64,000 bases of DNA, from NCBI RefSeq assembly GCF_000219625.1, contig NC_018210.1, positions 1,922,001 through 1,986,000 on the forward strand. The letters are read 5' to 3'. This document shows, one piece after another, positions 55,010-64,000 of the stretch. Position numbers and translations under genes: made by a program. This stretch comes from Zymoseptoria tritici IPO323. Its lineage: Eukaryota > Ascomycota > Dothideomycetes > Mycosphaerellales > Mycosphaerellaceae. The stretch's first letter is position 1; each line of letters opens with the position of its first letter. The notes below the pieces were generated by a model. That model was not told the DNA's origin and ran no database searches. It saw only the letters and a program-made list of their open reading frames with translations.

Positions 55010-56485
55010 TTACCAGAGCGAAAGAACACATGCCACCAAGGCAAATGCACACATCCCCAATCCTCCGCCAACTCTCGACGCAGCGCCTTTCTCCCCTGTC
55101 CGACTCGAGCCTCCACTACCATTCCCACTTCCTGTTCCAGTTCCCGACCCTGATCCAGTCGTTCCTCCAGGAGCAACAAAACTCGCAATGCCCGTCCCAA
55201 CAGGCTTGCCATCTCCACTCGACGAAACCTCCACAATCTGATCATCCGCCGCATCCACACCAAAGACAGTCTGCGCCAACGAGATCTCATGATTCGTCAT
55301 GTCATACACCACATACGCCGACCGCAAAAATGTATCACCGAGAATGATGTACTCATTACCCAGCGAGGATGTGATCGTCGGAAGCACCCCAAACACGCAG
55401 AGTTCTTGAGCGCCAAAGTTGGCGTACGGCACCACCATTTCGCTCATGGGGACTTTAATCGTGATGTTGGAGAAGACAAAGTCCATCGTCTCGTTCTGAT
55501 TCGCAACCTCGCAGTCGACGATGTTAATACCATAGCGAGCATCGTAGGTAGCGCCGACTCTGGAGTAAATACGATTTGTAACGTCTTCGGGCAGATACGT
55601 CAGACTCGCGCCGGAGTCGAGGTGGACTTCGAGGGGAGAACTGGAGAACGCCTCTTCGTCACCGCTGAGACCTAGGCTGTTCATCTCGATGGTGAATTCC
55701 CGGTAGATGCCTCTGTCGGGAATGACGGGCAGAGAGACGAGGTCCCCTTGATATTTAGCCGTGTTGACACCACCGAACAGAATGTCGCCTTCATCGGCAT
55801 CGATGTTGTTCAGCCAGAGACTGTACGCGAGAGTGTTGATGTAGCCTTCTTTGACCATGCTCACGGGAATATTGTCGTAGAGAGGGCCACCAAAGGAGAT
55901 TTGGACTTCATTCGTAGGGTAGCCAATTCCCAAGATGCCGTCTTGTGTGGTGGATTCATAGCCAACGCCGAATTGCTGTCCGGGGAGGGAGACGTTGCTA
56001 TCGGTGAGTCGGACGACGTCTCTGGCATAGTCGCCGTTGGAAGTAGTTTTGTCAACGTAGAGGATCTCGAATAGGCTATTGGCGTATTCGTATGTGGACG
56101 AGGCGTTGGCGTCGTATGTGCCGGTCGTGCAAGGGTCCACGGGGAGAGAGCAGAACTCGCTGGTCGGCACGTTCAACCAGAGATCGCTGCTTCCGGTATC
56201 GATGTGAACTTCAAAGTCTTGCGGTGGCGTGCCGACTGAGACGTTCATGTAGTAGAGGAAGAGATCGTTCCGTAAAGGTACATCGACGGCGTTGACGCTG
56301 TCATTTTGGCGCTTGTGCAGGAATCGCCTTCGATCTCTCTCCACTGGATCGGCGACAGGATGTCGGTATAAATGCTGTTGCACGACCTTGGGAGCACGAT
56401 CGCTGTCAGGGATTCCAAGTTGTATGGCGTCCGCGCTGAGTAGATAGCCCGCGAGCACAGCCGCTATCGCGAAAAATCCCTGCAT
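55010..56485 (-). CDS. GPI-anchored yapsin-like aspartyl protease
   Basis: Single-exon gene of 491 residues. Signal peptide MQGFFAIAAVLAGYLLSADA, then a propeptide ending in a dibasic KR at residues 58-59, a typical kexin site. The pepsin fold follows, with both catalytic motifs: IDTGSSDLW (Asp96) and LDSGASLTYLP (Asp290). The flap region has a conserved Tyr (ILYVDKTTSNGDY). Hydrophobic-hydrophobic-Gly elements (GILGIGYP, IILGDTFLRSAYVVYD) fit family A1. The C-terminus is a Ser/Gly/Thr-rich stalk from about residue 440 and a hydrophobic tail (GLGMCAFALVACVLSLW), the pattern of a GPI-anchor signal. It probably acts at the plasma membrane or cell wall in processing of secreted proteins. It could also be grouped with barrierpepsin/candidapepsin-like enzymes. 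The start is supported by the signal peptide. Confidence 0.92.
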   Translation of the reverse strand: MQGFFAIAAVLAGYLLSADAIQLGIPDSDRAPKVVQQHLYRHPVADPVERDRRRFLHKRQNDSVNAVDVPLRNDLFLYYMNVSVGTPPQDFEVHIDTGSSDLWLNVPTSEFCSLPVDPCTTGTYDANASSTYEYANSLFEILYVDKTTSNGDYARDVVRLTDSNVSLPGQQFGVGYESTTQDGILGIGYPTNEVQISFGGPLYDNIPVSMVKEGYINTLAYSLWLNNIDADEGDILFGGVNTAKYQGDLVSLPVIPDRGIYREFTIEMNSLGLSGDEEAFSSSPLEVHLDSGASLTYLPEDVTNRIYSRVGATYDARYGINIVDCEVANQNETMDFVFSNITIKVPMSEMVVPYANFGAQELCVFGVLPTITSSLGNEYIILGDTFLRSAYVVYDMTNHEISLAQTVFGVDAADDQIVEVSSSGDGKPVGTGIASFVAPGGTTGSGSGTGTGSGNGSGGSSRTGEKGAASRVGGGLGMCAFALVACVLSLW

Positions 56486-56864
56486 CGTGTGAGAATCCCT
56501 GCCAGTCTTCCAGGATCCGGGTTCGTCTTAAGTGAATGAATGCATTGATGCAAGGATGTAGTCCATGTATACAACGACGATGGCAATTCTTTGATGGCGG
56601 ACCCGCCGCAGTCTCATGACGCGCAACAGAGAAGGCATGGCAAAGCTTCACGCCTCTGGCAGGAGCAGTGCCAAGGTACGCCCAGCGGTGGTGGCGAATC
56701 AATGTGGTGGAACGATAACGCAGAGTTTTGCATATTTTTGTGCTGGATGATACACAAACAGAACAGGGCGAGAATGAACACATAGCTCATGTTTTTGAAC
56801 GAGCTTCTCCGCCTGCAACGATGGCTTTTATACAAAAACAACCCGTGATCTGACAAGACCGTCT
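56486..56864. other. Intergenic region
   Basis: The 379 bp upstream of the protease gene and downstream of CEF1. Short ORFs only. A TTTTATACAAAAAC stretch lies near 56825 close to the CEF1 stop. No feature called. Confidence 0.4.
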
Positions 56865-59189
56865 TCACGACAACGCCTCCAACTCCTCCCTCCTCGCGCG
56901 GAACACATCTTGCGCTTCTCTCTCCCTCCGCCCGACAATCGTGACCTCCTCCCTCGCAGCCTCCAGTCTCGCCGCAATGGTAGCCTCTTCACCAGCCAAC
57001 GCGATCCTTCCAACCTCAGAATCCAATTTCGTCCGTGCGAGAACATCACTCGCCTCAAGGATCTTCGCACGTAGCTTCTTCTGCCGTTCGACGTAGCCTC
57101 CATGTAGCTTCGCCAGCTTCTTCTCTAGCACGTTGCCCTTGTCGGACATTTGCGTGATGGAGTCTTGGATGTTGTCGAAACTTTCGATCAGAAGCTGCTC
57201 CTCATCGAGTTCGTCCTCGCCGTATCCAGCCAGGCCAGGGAGGATGGTCGATGCATGAACACGTTCCCATTCATTCTCGAAAGCTGTGCCGAAGAGCGCA
57301 CGATCGGGATGTTGGCCGAGTTCAAGCACGACCTCATTCTGAGCACGCTGCATGAGATCATCGGAGAAGGTGGGTAGTTCTTTGTTCCCAGCGGAGCCTT
57401 TGACTTTGCCACCACCAAACTTCTGCGCATCCCGAGCCATCAATGCTGCGGCCTCCTCTGCGATGTTGCGTGCGATGGGGTCAGAGAGCGTCTTTGCCTT
57501 GGAGAGCATGGCATCAACGTCGACGGCTTTCGGCCGTGGTAGACCTTTCTGAACGACTTTGGTCTGGCGGCGGAAGTCTGCCTCGGCGGCTGCTCTGGCA
57601 ATAGCTGCGTTGCGGGCGTCACGCACGGCAGCATCCTCGTCGCTCATCTCCATTGAAGACGACACCTCTGGCTGCTCTTCGGGCATTGCTTCGAGCTCCC
57701 ACTCGGTTTGCTGGGGTTTCGGCAGGCTGGCGAGCTTCCCTCGTAGAGAGCTGCGGGTCGCTTGCTCATGAAGGCGGATATCTCGAGGCGTCTGTCCGAC
57801 GAGCTGCATTGTCCCATCCTGGTTGAGGCGGAAGTTGTCGCGCGGTGTGCGGAAAGGCGTTGCACCGACTGCGTTTGCTCCACCGTTCTGCCTGAGAGGA
57901 GTTGCCATTGGGTTTGGTGTTGACAATGCTTGCTTGGAGGGTGCAACACCTCCATAGCCTGTTGTCGCTCCGCTCTCTGCCATGGGAGTATTCTCTCCGC
58001 CAAGCAGTACAGACTGTGTCGCCGTTCTAGCTCTTGCATCCCTCAGCTCGTTGGCAATCCTGTCTTCTTCTTGCGGTGCTCGAGGTGTGCGAATGGGTGT
58101 GGCGCCGACCGTGTTGGAGTAGTTCGAGATCAAGCCACGGGTGGCATCGTTGTCGCTGCTTCCTGCGAGTGAGTGTGCTCTCTCCCCGGACATTCCCATC
58201 TTGACGATATCCTCTAATTCGCCTTCGCTGACCTGCGGAGCTGGCAAAACAAGTCCTCTTCGCTTGCTACTCTGCTCAGCTTCGCGAATACGCTGCGCCT
58301 GTCCAGCCTTTGCAGCTGCTGCAAATGCCGAGGCCCCCCCGTCTTTCTCATTCTTCCTCCTCTTGTTGTCTTGCTCGCCGTCATCCTGCCCATCTCCTTT
58401 TCGCTTGTTGGCCAGCTGCTGCTTTCGTGGGTCGAACATTTCCCGCTCATGCTCGTTCTGTGTCTTCTCATCCTGTGTGTCGTAAAAACCTGGCGCGGGC
58501 GCCCGCTCGAAAGGAATATCGGCATTGTAGTCCATCTGGCCCTTCTTCTTCGTGGTGACCTTGATATTGATCCCTGCACTTTTGAGCTCTCTCCGCTTCT
58601 GCAAAACAGCCAGTCGTCGAGACTCTTCCAACTGCCGCTCTCTCGCCTTTCGCTTGGCCTTCTTTCCTTGTGTATTCGCCAGACGCGCACGAGCCTCACT
58701 CAGCATCTCCTTCTCATCTTCGTCCATGTCAATGGTGTCCGGTCGTGCAGGCTTGCTTTCCGGGTCGGGATCCAGCTCGCCAGGACGCAGCTTGCGTACA
58801 TCGTCGGCGGAGGGCGCTTGAGTCTCGCCGCCATCAGGTCCAGCCAGACCGAATTCGGCATTCTCTCGAGCTTCGGCTTCGTCCAGCAGTTTCTGGTATC
58901 GCTCCAGACATTGAGTCGCCGTGCGGCCCACGATCGGTGCGATTGTCCGCCATTGCGTCGGCATCAGCTTAGCCAGATGCAACAGCTTCTCGTCCTCCTC
59001 GCGACTCCATTCGATCTTCCTGATGCCTGGGTCCAGCCATTCCGCCCATCGCGCTTTGCATTGTTTCGCAGTCTTTCGTGCGAGCAGCGATGATACGCGC
59101 GCCCATTGGTTGAGACCATATTTGGAGACGGCGGCCTTGAGGATCTCGTCCTCGATGTTCGTCCAGACTCCTCCTTTGACCACGGGCAT
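56865..59189 (-). CDS. CEF1: Pre-mRNA-splicing factor CEF1/CDC5
   Basis: A 774-residue protein starting [20 protein letters not shown]; the frame is open 74 codons further upstream, but the family starts here. Two Myb repeats occupy residues about 5-105: [20 protein letters not shown], then [20 protein letters not shown] and [21 protein letters not shown] conserved Lys/Arg-rich stretch follows ([20 protein letters not shown]), then the [13 protein letters not shown] and [19 protein letters not shown] motifs characteristic of Cdc5. The C-terminal half is partly disordered, with [15 protein letters not shown] repeats, and ends in a coiled coil. The protein is a core subunit of the Prp19/NineTeen complex of the spliceosome in the nucleus and is normally essential. 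No introns are needed. Shares a short divergent promoter with the gene at 59501. Confidence 0.96.
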   Translation of the reverse strand: MPVVKGGVWTNIEDEILKAAVSKYGLNQWARVSSLLARKTAKQCKARWAEWLDPGIRKIEWSREEDEKLLHLAKLMPTQWRTIAPIVGRTATQCLERYQKLLDEAEARENAEFGLAGPDGGETQAPSADDVRKLRPGELDPDPESKPARPDTIDMDEDEKEMLSEARARLANTQGKKAKRKARERQLEESRRLAVLQKRRELKSAGINIKVTTKKKGQMDYNADIPFERAPAPGFYDTQDEKTQNEHEREMFDPRKQQLANKRKGDGQDDGEQDNKRRKNEKDGGASAFAAAAKAGQAQRIREAEQSSKRRGLVLPAPQVSEGELEDIVKMGMSGERAHSLAGSSDNDATRGLISNYSNTVGATPIRTPRAPQEEDRIANELRDARARTATQSVLLGGENTPMAESGATTGYGGVAPSKQALSTPNPMATPLRQNGGANAVGATPFRTPRDNFRLNQDGTMQLVGQTPRDIRLHEQATRSSLRGKLASLPKPQQTEWELEAMPEEQPEVSSSMEMSDEDAAVRDARNAAIARAAAEADFRRQTKVVQKGLPRPKAVDVDAMLSKAKTLSDPIARNIAEEAAALMARDAQKFGGGKVKGSAGNKELPTFSDDLMQRAQNEVVLELGQHPDRALFGTAFENEWERVHASTILPGLAGYGEDELDEEQLLIESFDNIQDSITQMSDKGNVLEKKLAKLHGGYVERQKKLRAKILEASDVLARTKLDSEVGRIALAGEEATIAARLEAAREEVTIVGRREREAQDVFRARREELEALS

Positions 59190-59500
59190 GTTGACGGCTG
59201 GTGTTGCTTGGAGGATACACAATTTCTGGAAATGCTGCAGACTTCGAGATTCAGGCGCACGCGAGTCATGTGCAGTCCAGCAGAAGACCGGAAAGGGACG
59301 TTCCACTAGCGTCGATATTTGACAGGCATGTCGAGTTGGTCGAGCTTCTTGCATCACTTCGTCCTCACTCTGCAGTGTCATCATCCACAATGTGAGAACA
59401 AAAAGAGGCACACGCTCAATCTCTCCCTTCTGAGTGCCACAGAACTCGTCAAACCCAGGTTTTCGATATCTACAACTGCCTCGACCGTCAGAATATCAAA
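59190..59500. promoter_or_regulatory. Divergent promoter region
   Basis: The 311 bp between CEF1 (minus) and the small mitochondrial-type gene (plus). No clear TATA box. The CEF1 frame stays open through most of it, which explains the long upstream ORF extension. Confidence 0.45.
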
Positions 59501-59833
59501 ATGATGAACCGCATCACTCGTTCGACAGCGAGATCACTGCGCAGTCGCCGCTTCAACCCTACGACGACGAATTCAGCATCTCGATGCCTGGCCACAAAGA
59601 CATCTTCGACCACCGACGAGTCATCAAAGGACGACAAGAAGCTCGAGGAGAACGCCACGAAAGCCGCCACCACTCAGAAGTCAACGCTGACCGTTGCGGA
59701 GAGGGATGCCGAGATTCAACGAAAGCTCGCCGGTATCTCTGGGGATGGTGGTGCGTCGGGCGTGGAGTACGAGGATGGAAAGCCAGCTGCGATGAAACGG
59801 AGCGTGAAGAACAACATGTTCCGCTTGATTTGA
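59501..59833 (+). CDS. Small mitochondrial-type protein, 110 aa
   Basis: Begins MMNRITRSTARSLRSRRFNP, rich in Arg/Ser/Thr without acids, a typical mitochondrial presequence. The middle is charged and helical (SSKDDKKLEENATKAATTQK, TLTVAERDAEIQRKLAGI). It ends in a compact Gly/Asp segment and a C-terminus of NMFRLI type (VEYEDGKPAAMKRSVKNNMF). From memory, short fungal proteins with this ending are widespread and uncharacterised. I name no function. The ending and presequence make a real gene likely. A second ATG directly follows the first. Confidence 0.75.
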   Translation: MMNRITRSTARSLRSRRFNPTTTNSASRCLATKTSSTTDESSKDDKKLEENATKAATTQKSTLTVAERDAEIQRKLAGISGDGGASGVEYEDGKPAAMKRSVKNNMFRLI

Positions 59834-60072
59834 TTGGTTTCGTGTGCATCTCAATCAGATCTGCATCGACTGTCAAAGTAATCATCTAAGCCAAACTTGG
59901 AACATCGCGGAGCAGCCCGGGCGCTGTTGCAAGTCGACGTTTTTTAATTCCGTTGAGCCAATATCACAGGAGCAGCCATCGTATCAGCAGTCGAACATGC
60001 AGCAAGAAACACAGTATTGTTCGAGCAAGCCAGACAGCTCGGTCGCCACCGTTCTGCCATCTTGGCAACATC

Positions 60073-60891
60073 TCAAGAGCTGGCATTCTCTATCTGGCTG
60101 CTGAATGCTCTTTCCGCTTCGATGGCACATCTGACCTCCGTCATTGAGCCAAACTCGACAAGCCAGCATTTCGAACTGACCATTCCGAGCACCGGCAACT
60201 TCGCTGTATCCGGAAAGTCCTTGTCGCCGATTCTTTTTTTAATCTCAGCTGCATCTTCAGGTTCTCGCAGCTCAGGCCACGGCTCTTCTCCAACCACCAT
60301 GTTGTACAGTACCATTCCAAGAGCAAAGATCTCTGTGCTCGCAGTGATCCCAGTGCGTCTCGGAACATCGCCGCCGTCCTTATCGCACTGTCTGTATCGC
60401 AGCCGGTATGAAGAGTGCGAAACACTTCCGTCGATTGAAGCTCCGGCCCAGTCCCCGACCTTCAGATTTAACTCTCCATCGAGGAAGAAGTTGATGCTGT
60501 GAATGTCCGAATTGTACGCTCCGACAGAATGCGAGAACTCGAGGGCTTTGGCGGCTTGCGAAGCCCAACGGTACAACTGCTCGTCGGTTGGTTGCCAACG
60601 TTTCTCTGAGCTTTCCCAGATGTATGCATACAGGTCGCGGTGCTCGGCAAACTCCAGGATCAGACCGTTCGGGATAGTTTCGTGCACGCCATAGTATTTC
60701 AGAAGACTGCTGGGCGGATTGTTCGCGGTAAAACGTTCATATGCTGCCTTTTCGGTTGCAAAGAGCTTGTCAATGCCATCCTTGGTGCGACCTTTGTCAA
60801 AGGATTTGCAGACTCGTGGCGGGTCGTCTGGTAAACGATATACTGTTGAAGTGTACCCTTGTCGGTCTAACGGGATGTACTTTTCGTCCAT
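60073..60891 (-). CDS. Protein kinase-like protein with degenerate motifs
   Basis: A 272-residue single-exon kinase domain with little else. Lys29 (PPRVCKSFDK) is the probable beta-3 lysine; the Gly loop is replaced by DRQGYTSTVYRL. The catalytic loop reads YNSDIHSINFFLD instead of HRDxxxxN: Asp129 and Asn134 are kept but His-Arg is lost. The DFG motif reads GDWA (Asp147-Trp-Ala). Later kinase landmarks are present (TEIFALGMVLYNMVVGEEPW, the DxxxLG equivalent of subdomain IX). Metal-binding Asp and Asn remain, so weak activity is possible. Such degenerate kinases form lineage-specific families in filamentous fungi. The substrate is unknown. The short C-lobe suggests loss of the final helices. 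Confidence 0.82.
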   Translation of the reverse strand: MDEKYIPLDRQGYTSTVYRLPDDPPRVCKSFDKGRTKDGIDKLFATEKAAYERFTANNPPSSLLKYYGVHETIPNGLILEFAEHRDLYAYIWESSEKRWQPTDEQLYRWASQAAKALEFSHSVGAYNSDIHSINFFLDGELNLKVGDWAGASIDGSVSHSSYRLRYRQCDKDGGDVPRRTGITASTEIFALGMVLYNMVVGEEPWPELREPEDAAEIKKRIGDKDFPDTAKLPVLGMVSSKCWLVEFGSMTEVRCAIEAERAFSSQIENASS

Positions 60892-61187
60892 TGTTGTAGG
60901 TTATACACGGCGACCGATCTTTTGACGGCCATCGGACGTTATCTATGTAGCTATCGCGGCTGAGCTGCTGTTGCCTTGCTGCAGTGCATCGTCACGAGGG
61001 TCTCTCTGCAGGATCCAACTGCAATGCATCGAGCGTCCAGACTATTGACCGCGCTTTGCCTATAGGTCTCCGTACGCAAGGCGGAGCGGCCCTCTAGCGT
61101 CCGGACCTTAGCGCGTTCTCTCCTCTCTTGTCAGTCTGTCACGAAGATGGCAAAGAAGCGGACATAGCTCACAGTGTGTGCCTCCAG
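60892..61187. promoter_or_regulatory. Divergent promoter region
   Basis: The 296 bp between the kinase-like gene (minus) and the TilS-like gene (plus). It contains two similar C/G-rich stretches around GCGTCCAGACTATTGACC and GCGTCCGGACCTTAGCGC near 61030-61115. No defined motif. Confidence 0.4.
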
Positions 61188-62876
61188 ATGAGCGCTGCTG
61201 TCCACAGCTTGGCAAAGTCTGCAAAGTACAAAGCAATTCAGGAACACTTGTCCAATTTTCTCCTTCGAAGATGGAGCAAGCAGTTCGGTATGTGGTGGAT
61301 ACTGAGGATGTTGAAGCATGGTTGTTAAGCTGATGATCGCTCAGGCATCGCCGTCAGTGGCGGAGTGGACTCGATGGCTCTTGCTTCCCTGTGTAGCTCC
61401 TCTCAAATTGGCTCGCAATTCACTGGCTTCATTGTCGATCATGGTCTGCGCCCCGAAAGCAGCGACGAAGCAGCCAAAGTCGCCGAGGAACTCGAGCGGA
61501 TGAAGATCAGGGCTCGCATACTCAAGCTGGACTGGTCCAACTACGGACTACCGAAGACACTGACCAATTTTGAGACCGTTGCAAGGACTTTGAGATATCA
61601 GGCCTTGGGCAAAGCGTGCTACCAAGAACGCATACCTTCAATGCTCGTTGCTCATCATGCGGACGATCAAGCGGAGACTGTTGCCGTGAGGATTCTGTCT
61701 GGGTATACTGGAGCTGGCCTTCGTGGTATCAAAGATGAAGTACGCTTTCCCAATTGTGAAGGCGTGTACGGCGTTGATGGTTCAGGGTGGAGAGACGACA
61801 CGGAGCCACAGAGACTTTCGACCGAGAAAGGCGACCTGAGGATCATGCGGCCGCTTCTGACATTCTCCAAAGATCAGTTGATCGGTATATGTCGTGCCAA
61901 CGGTGTGCGCTGGTTCGAAGACAGCACGAACACCGACAAGTCCTTGACAATGCGGAACACAGTGCGGTCTCTTCTGAAGAGTGATCTTCTGCCCACCGCT
62001 ATTGGGACTCCACGCCTCCTCAAGTGCTCGCTCGCGATGAGAAAGCGGGAGGAGATCATCGAAGAAGCCGTTCAGAAAGTGTTCGATCGCACTCCCATGA
62101 CTCTGGACCTGTCAATCGGCCACCTCACATTCTCCATCGACAGTCAAGGAGCATCGCATTTTCTGCCTAATGATACTCATCAGAGTGACATCAAAGCACA
62201 TTTTGTGAGGAGGGTCTTGCGAAACGTCTCTCCACAGACCGAGATCTCTCTTCAAACACTTGATCAGGCTACCGACCTGATGCTGGGCGACCTGACAGAG
62301 CGGACGGGAGGAACACAAGAGACGCAAATCGCATCTGTGTCCATTCGACGAGATAATTCCATCGATGAAGGCTCTCGGCGGTTCTCGATACGCCGGCAGA
62401 ATCCATCTAGTTTGCAGAGGAATACAATCGTGCCGTTCTCATTCCAAGCCGACCTCGAGTCATCGCCTGACAGTCCTGGGTGGTCGGAATGGCTGCTGTG
62501 GGATGGCAGATACTGGATTCGTGTCTTCAGGGACAAGGTGAGTGCGGATGAAAGTATCGACGTCAGCTTCCTCACTCCTGAACGACTCGCGATCGCTCGA
62601 AAGGGCTTGGATCTCCGACAGCTCACGGAGCTCAGACGACTATTCGGACACGCGAGCCGATGCGGTGCGGAATGGACGATACCGGTGCTCACTCTGCGAA
62701 GGGCTGACACAGTTCTGGTGGCTGCACTTCCCACACTCGGATGGCAACATCCTAAGCTCACAGACGAGACCTTCGCCACGGGAAGCTTCACATGCGACAT
62801 TTCGTACAGAGAAGTTGCTTTTGAAGAGACAGAGACACATCAAATCGTTTCGGACGTTAATCAACTAACTTCATGA
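61188..62876 (+). CDS. tilS: tRNA(Ile)-lysidine synthase-type PP-loop ATPase
   Basis: Two exons, 61188-61287 and 61345-62876 (57-nt intron, GTATGT...CTCAG), giving 543 residues. The splice creates the PP-loop: QFG joined to IAVSGGVDSMALASLC (SGGVDS at about residues 38-43). A second family motif, VAHHADDQAETVAVR, lies at residues about 135-149, followed by GYTGAGLRGI and the RPLLTFSKDQL segment, then WFEDSTNTDKS. TilS adenylates C34 of a tRNA(Ile) and replaces it with lysidine so that it reads AUA. In fungi such a protein is expected to act in mitochondria; the basic start (MSAAVHSLAKSAKYKA) fits import. The C-terminal half is diverged. Related PP-loop enzymes such as thiolases are less likely because of HHxDDxxET. 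Confidence 0.9.
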
Positions 62877-62973
62877 GGATCTTGACTCTCCAATGGTCAG
62901 GCGGACTCGCAAGGACACCGTCAGACTCGGACCAAGATCTCGGACCTCAGTTCCTTTCCACCTCTTTGCCTCT

Positions 62974-64000
62974 CTAGGCAGGAATATCCTTCTGCGCGTA
63001 TGGCATGATTGGAGGCTCGTCCGCAACCTTGGGCTGGTACGCAATAATGGCCAAAGCCGCGATCGGAAGCTGAGCGTATGTGTTGAAGATGTCAGGGAGA
63101 GTAATACCAGGAGCCGCAAACTGCGCGCAAGCCTGCTCAGCGTTGACACGAGCAAGCGAGGCAGATCCAGGGTTGGTCAAAGCATCCATGGCGAGGCTGT
63201 AGGCGAGAGAGTTGAAGAGGACGCCAGCGTGCTCGTTGTAGAAAGCGCCGCCGGGAAGGACTGGGGTGCAGACGGACTGGAGCTCGACGTTGGTGGCGCC
63301 GTTGAGGGAAGCCGAAGCGTTGGGGTCGGCTTGTGGCTGCACAATCTCGTCGAAGATGCTGTAGACGTTGGTGGTGGGGACGTATGTGGAGTCACCGCCG
63401 TTGTTGCGGAGAGTGCGGATGAAGGTGGAGTTGTAGTTTTGCTCTGGAAGAACAAGGTCAGTCAATGTGGGAAGTGAGGAAGGAGCATGTCTACTCACGA
63501 GCAATGGCTGGAGTGCATCCGGGAGTCTCGAAGCCAGGGCAGAGGAGCTTGGCGAAGACGGTGCCGTGGTAGTCGCTTGAGATGCCGATCTTGTCGTTGA
63601 CCTTGTCACGGTTGGAGTACCAGTACTTCAACGCCCACTGCCCGGAGACGGAACCAGCGGACCAGGAGAGAGTCGAGACCTGGACACTCATTAGCAGGTC
63701 ACAGCTTCATCCGGGATGACATGGAACTCACCTTGCGGTTGCCAGAAATGCCCGAGATGTAGTTGACGGCATACGCAACGTACTCTGCCGCAATCTGGAT
63801 ATCACCCAAGACATCATTGGGGATGTTGACGTATACTGGATCAGCAATGGGGCTGTTGGTGAACAGCTTGCCCATATTCGAGGCGAAACTTGGACCCGAG
63901 CGAACACCAGTTCCAGGCAAGAAGAGCAGTGGCTGCTTGCGGCCGTAGGTGAAGCCTGGAGGAATGTAGATGGCGGCGCGGAGCTTGGACTCGCTCACGC
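62974..64000 (-). CDS. Secreted CalB-type lipase, 5' end off the window
   Basis: Three exons visible on the minus strand: beyond 64000 to 63732, 63679-63499 and 63443-62974, with GT-AG introns of 52 and 55 nt that restore frame (AIAQ joined to QNYNSTFIRTL). The start lies outside. Motifs of the Candida antarctica lipase B-like family are all present. The oxyanion region is PLLFLPGTGVRSG. The nucleophile Ser lies in LSWSAGSVSGQWALKYW. DYHGTVFAKLLCPG and GCTP follow. The acid Asp is in YVPTTNVYSIFDEIVQP and the His in YNEHAGVLFNSLAYSLA. These are secreted triacylglycerol lipases/esterases. At least four Cys are conserved, as in disulphide-bonded members. The C-terminus ends normally (IMPYAQKDIPA). 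Confidence 0.93.

Overview
The window is nuclear DNA of a filamentous ascomycete, most likely a Dothideomycete. The evidence is short introns of 50-59 nt with fungal splice sites and CTAAC-type branch points, ascomycete-type genes (a cdc11-like septation scaffold, CEF1/CDC5, PHS1, a yapsin-like protease, a CalB-type lipase), and a heavily mutated AT-rich block. In that block CpA/TpG has been almost completely converted to TpA, the signature of repeat-induced point mutation (RIP). The genus call is inference only.

Layout. 1-13.8 kb: gene-bearing. A large disordered minus-strand protein runs off the left edge and shares a divergent promoter with a 1912-residue LRR protein (cdc11/Nud1-like). A hypothetical nuclear-type protein follows, then the first member of an unrecognised paralogous family (called family X here), then a small secreted cysteine-containing protein at the edge of the repeat block. 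14.2-42.7 kb: repeat block with no intact host gene. It is a 131-bp satellite array (about 8.7 kb in total) broken up by a LINE (20971-26920, 13-bp target duplication), two Ty3/gypsy elements (27640-34437 minus; 35059-41380 plus) and a 770-bp LINE-tailed element (41694-42463, 14-bp target duplication). The last still has abundant CpA/TpG and is probably a late arrival. 43.4-50.0 kb: three more minus-strand family X genes and one truncated copy. 50.7-64.0 kb: compact ordinary gene space with PHS1 dehydratase, a possible F-box-type protein, a secreted protein built of six 42-residue repeats, a GPI-type aspartyl protease, CEF1/CDC5, a small mitochondrial-type protein, a degenerate kinase, a TilS-type tRNA lysidine synthase and the 3' part of a secreted lipase.

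Most notable. First, family X: at least five loci sit on both sides of the repeat block. They share a domain of about 190 residues, ending in a CS-x-R-[LV]-[ER] motif, attached to disordered tails; I cannot assign it to a named family. Second, the satellite: every monomer carries an 11-bp inverted repeat, and a segment of about 1.2 kb was copied after RIP had already removed its CpA sites. Third, the recent LINE-tailed chimeric element. Fourth, the homogenised secreted repeat protein. All functional calls are by eye; no database search was possible.
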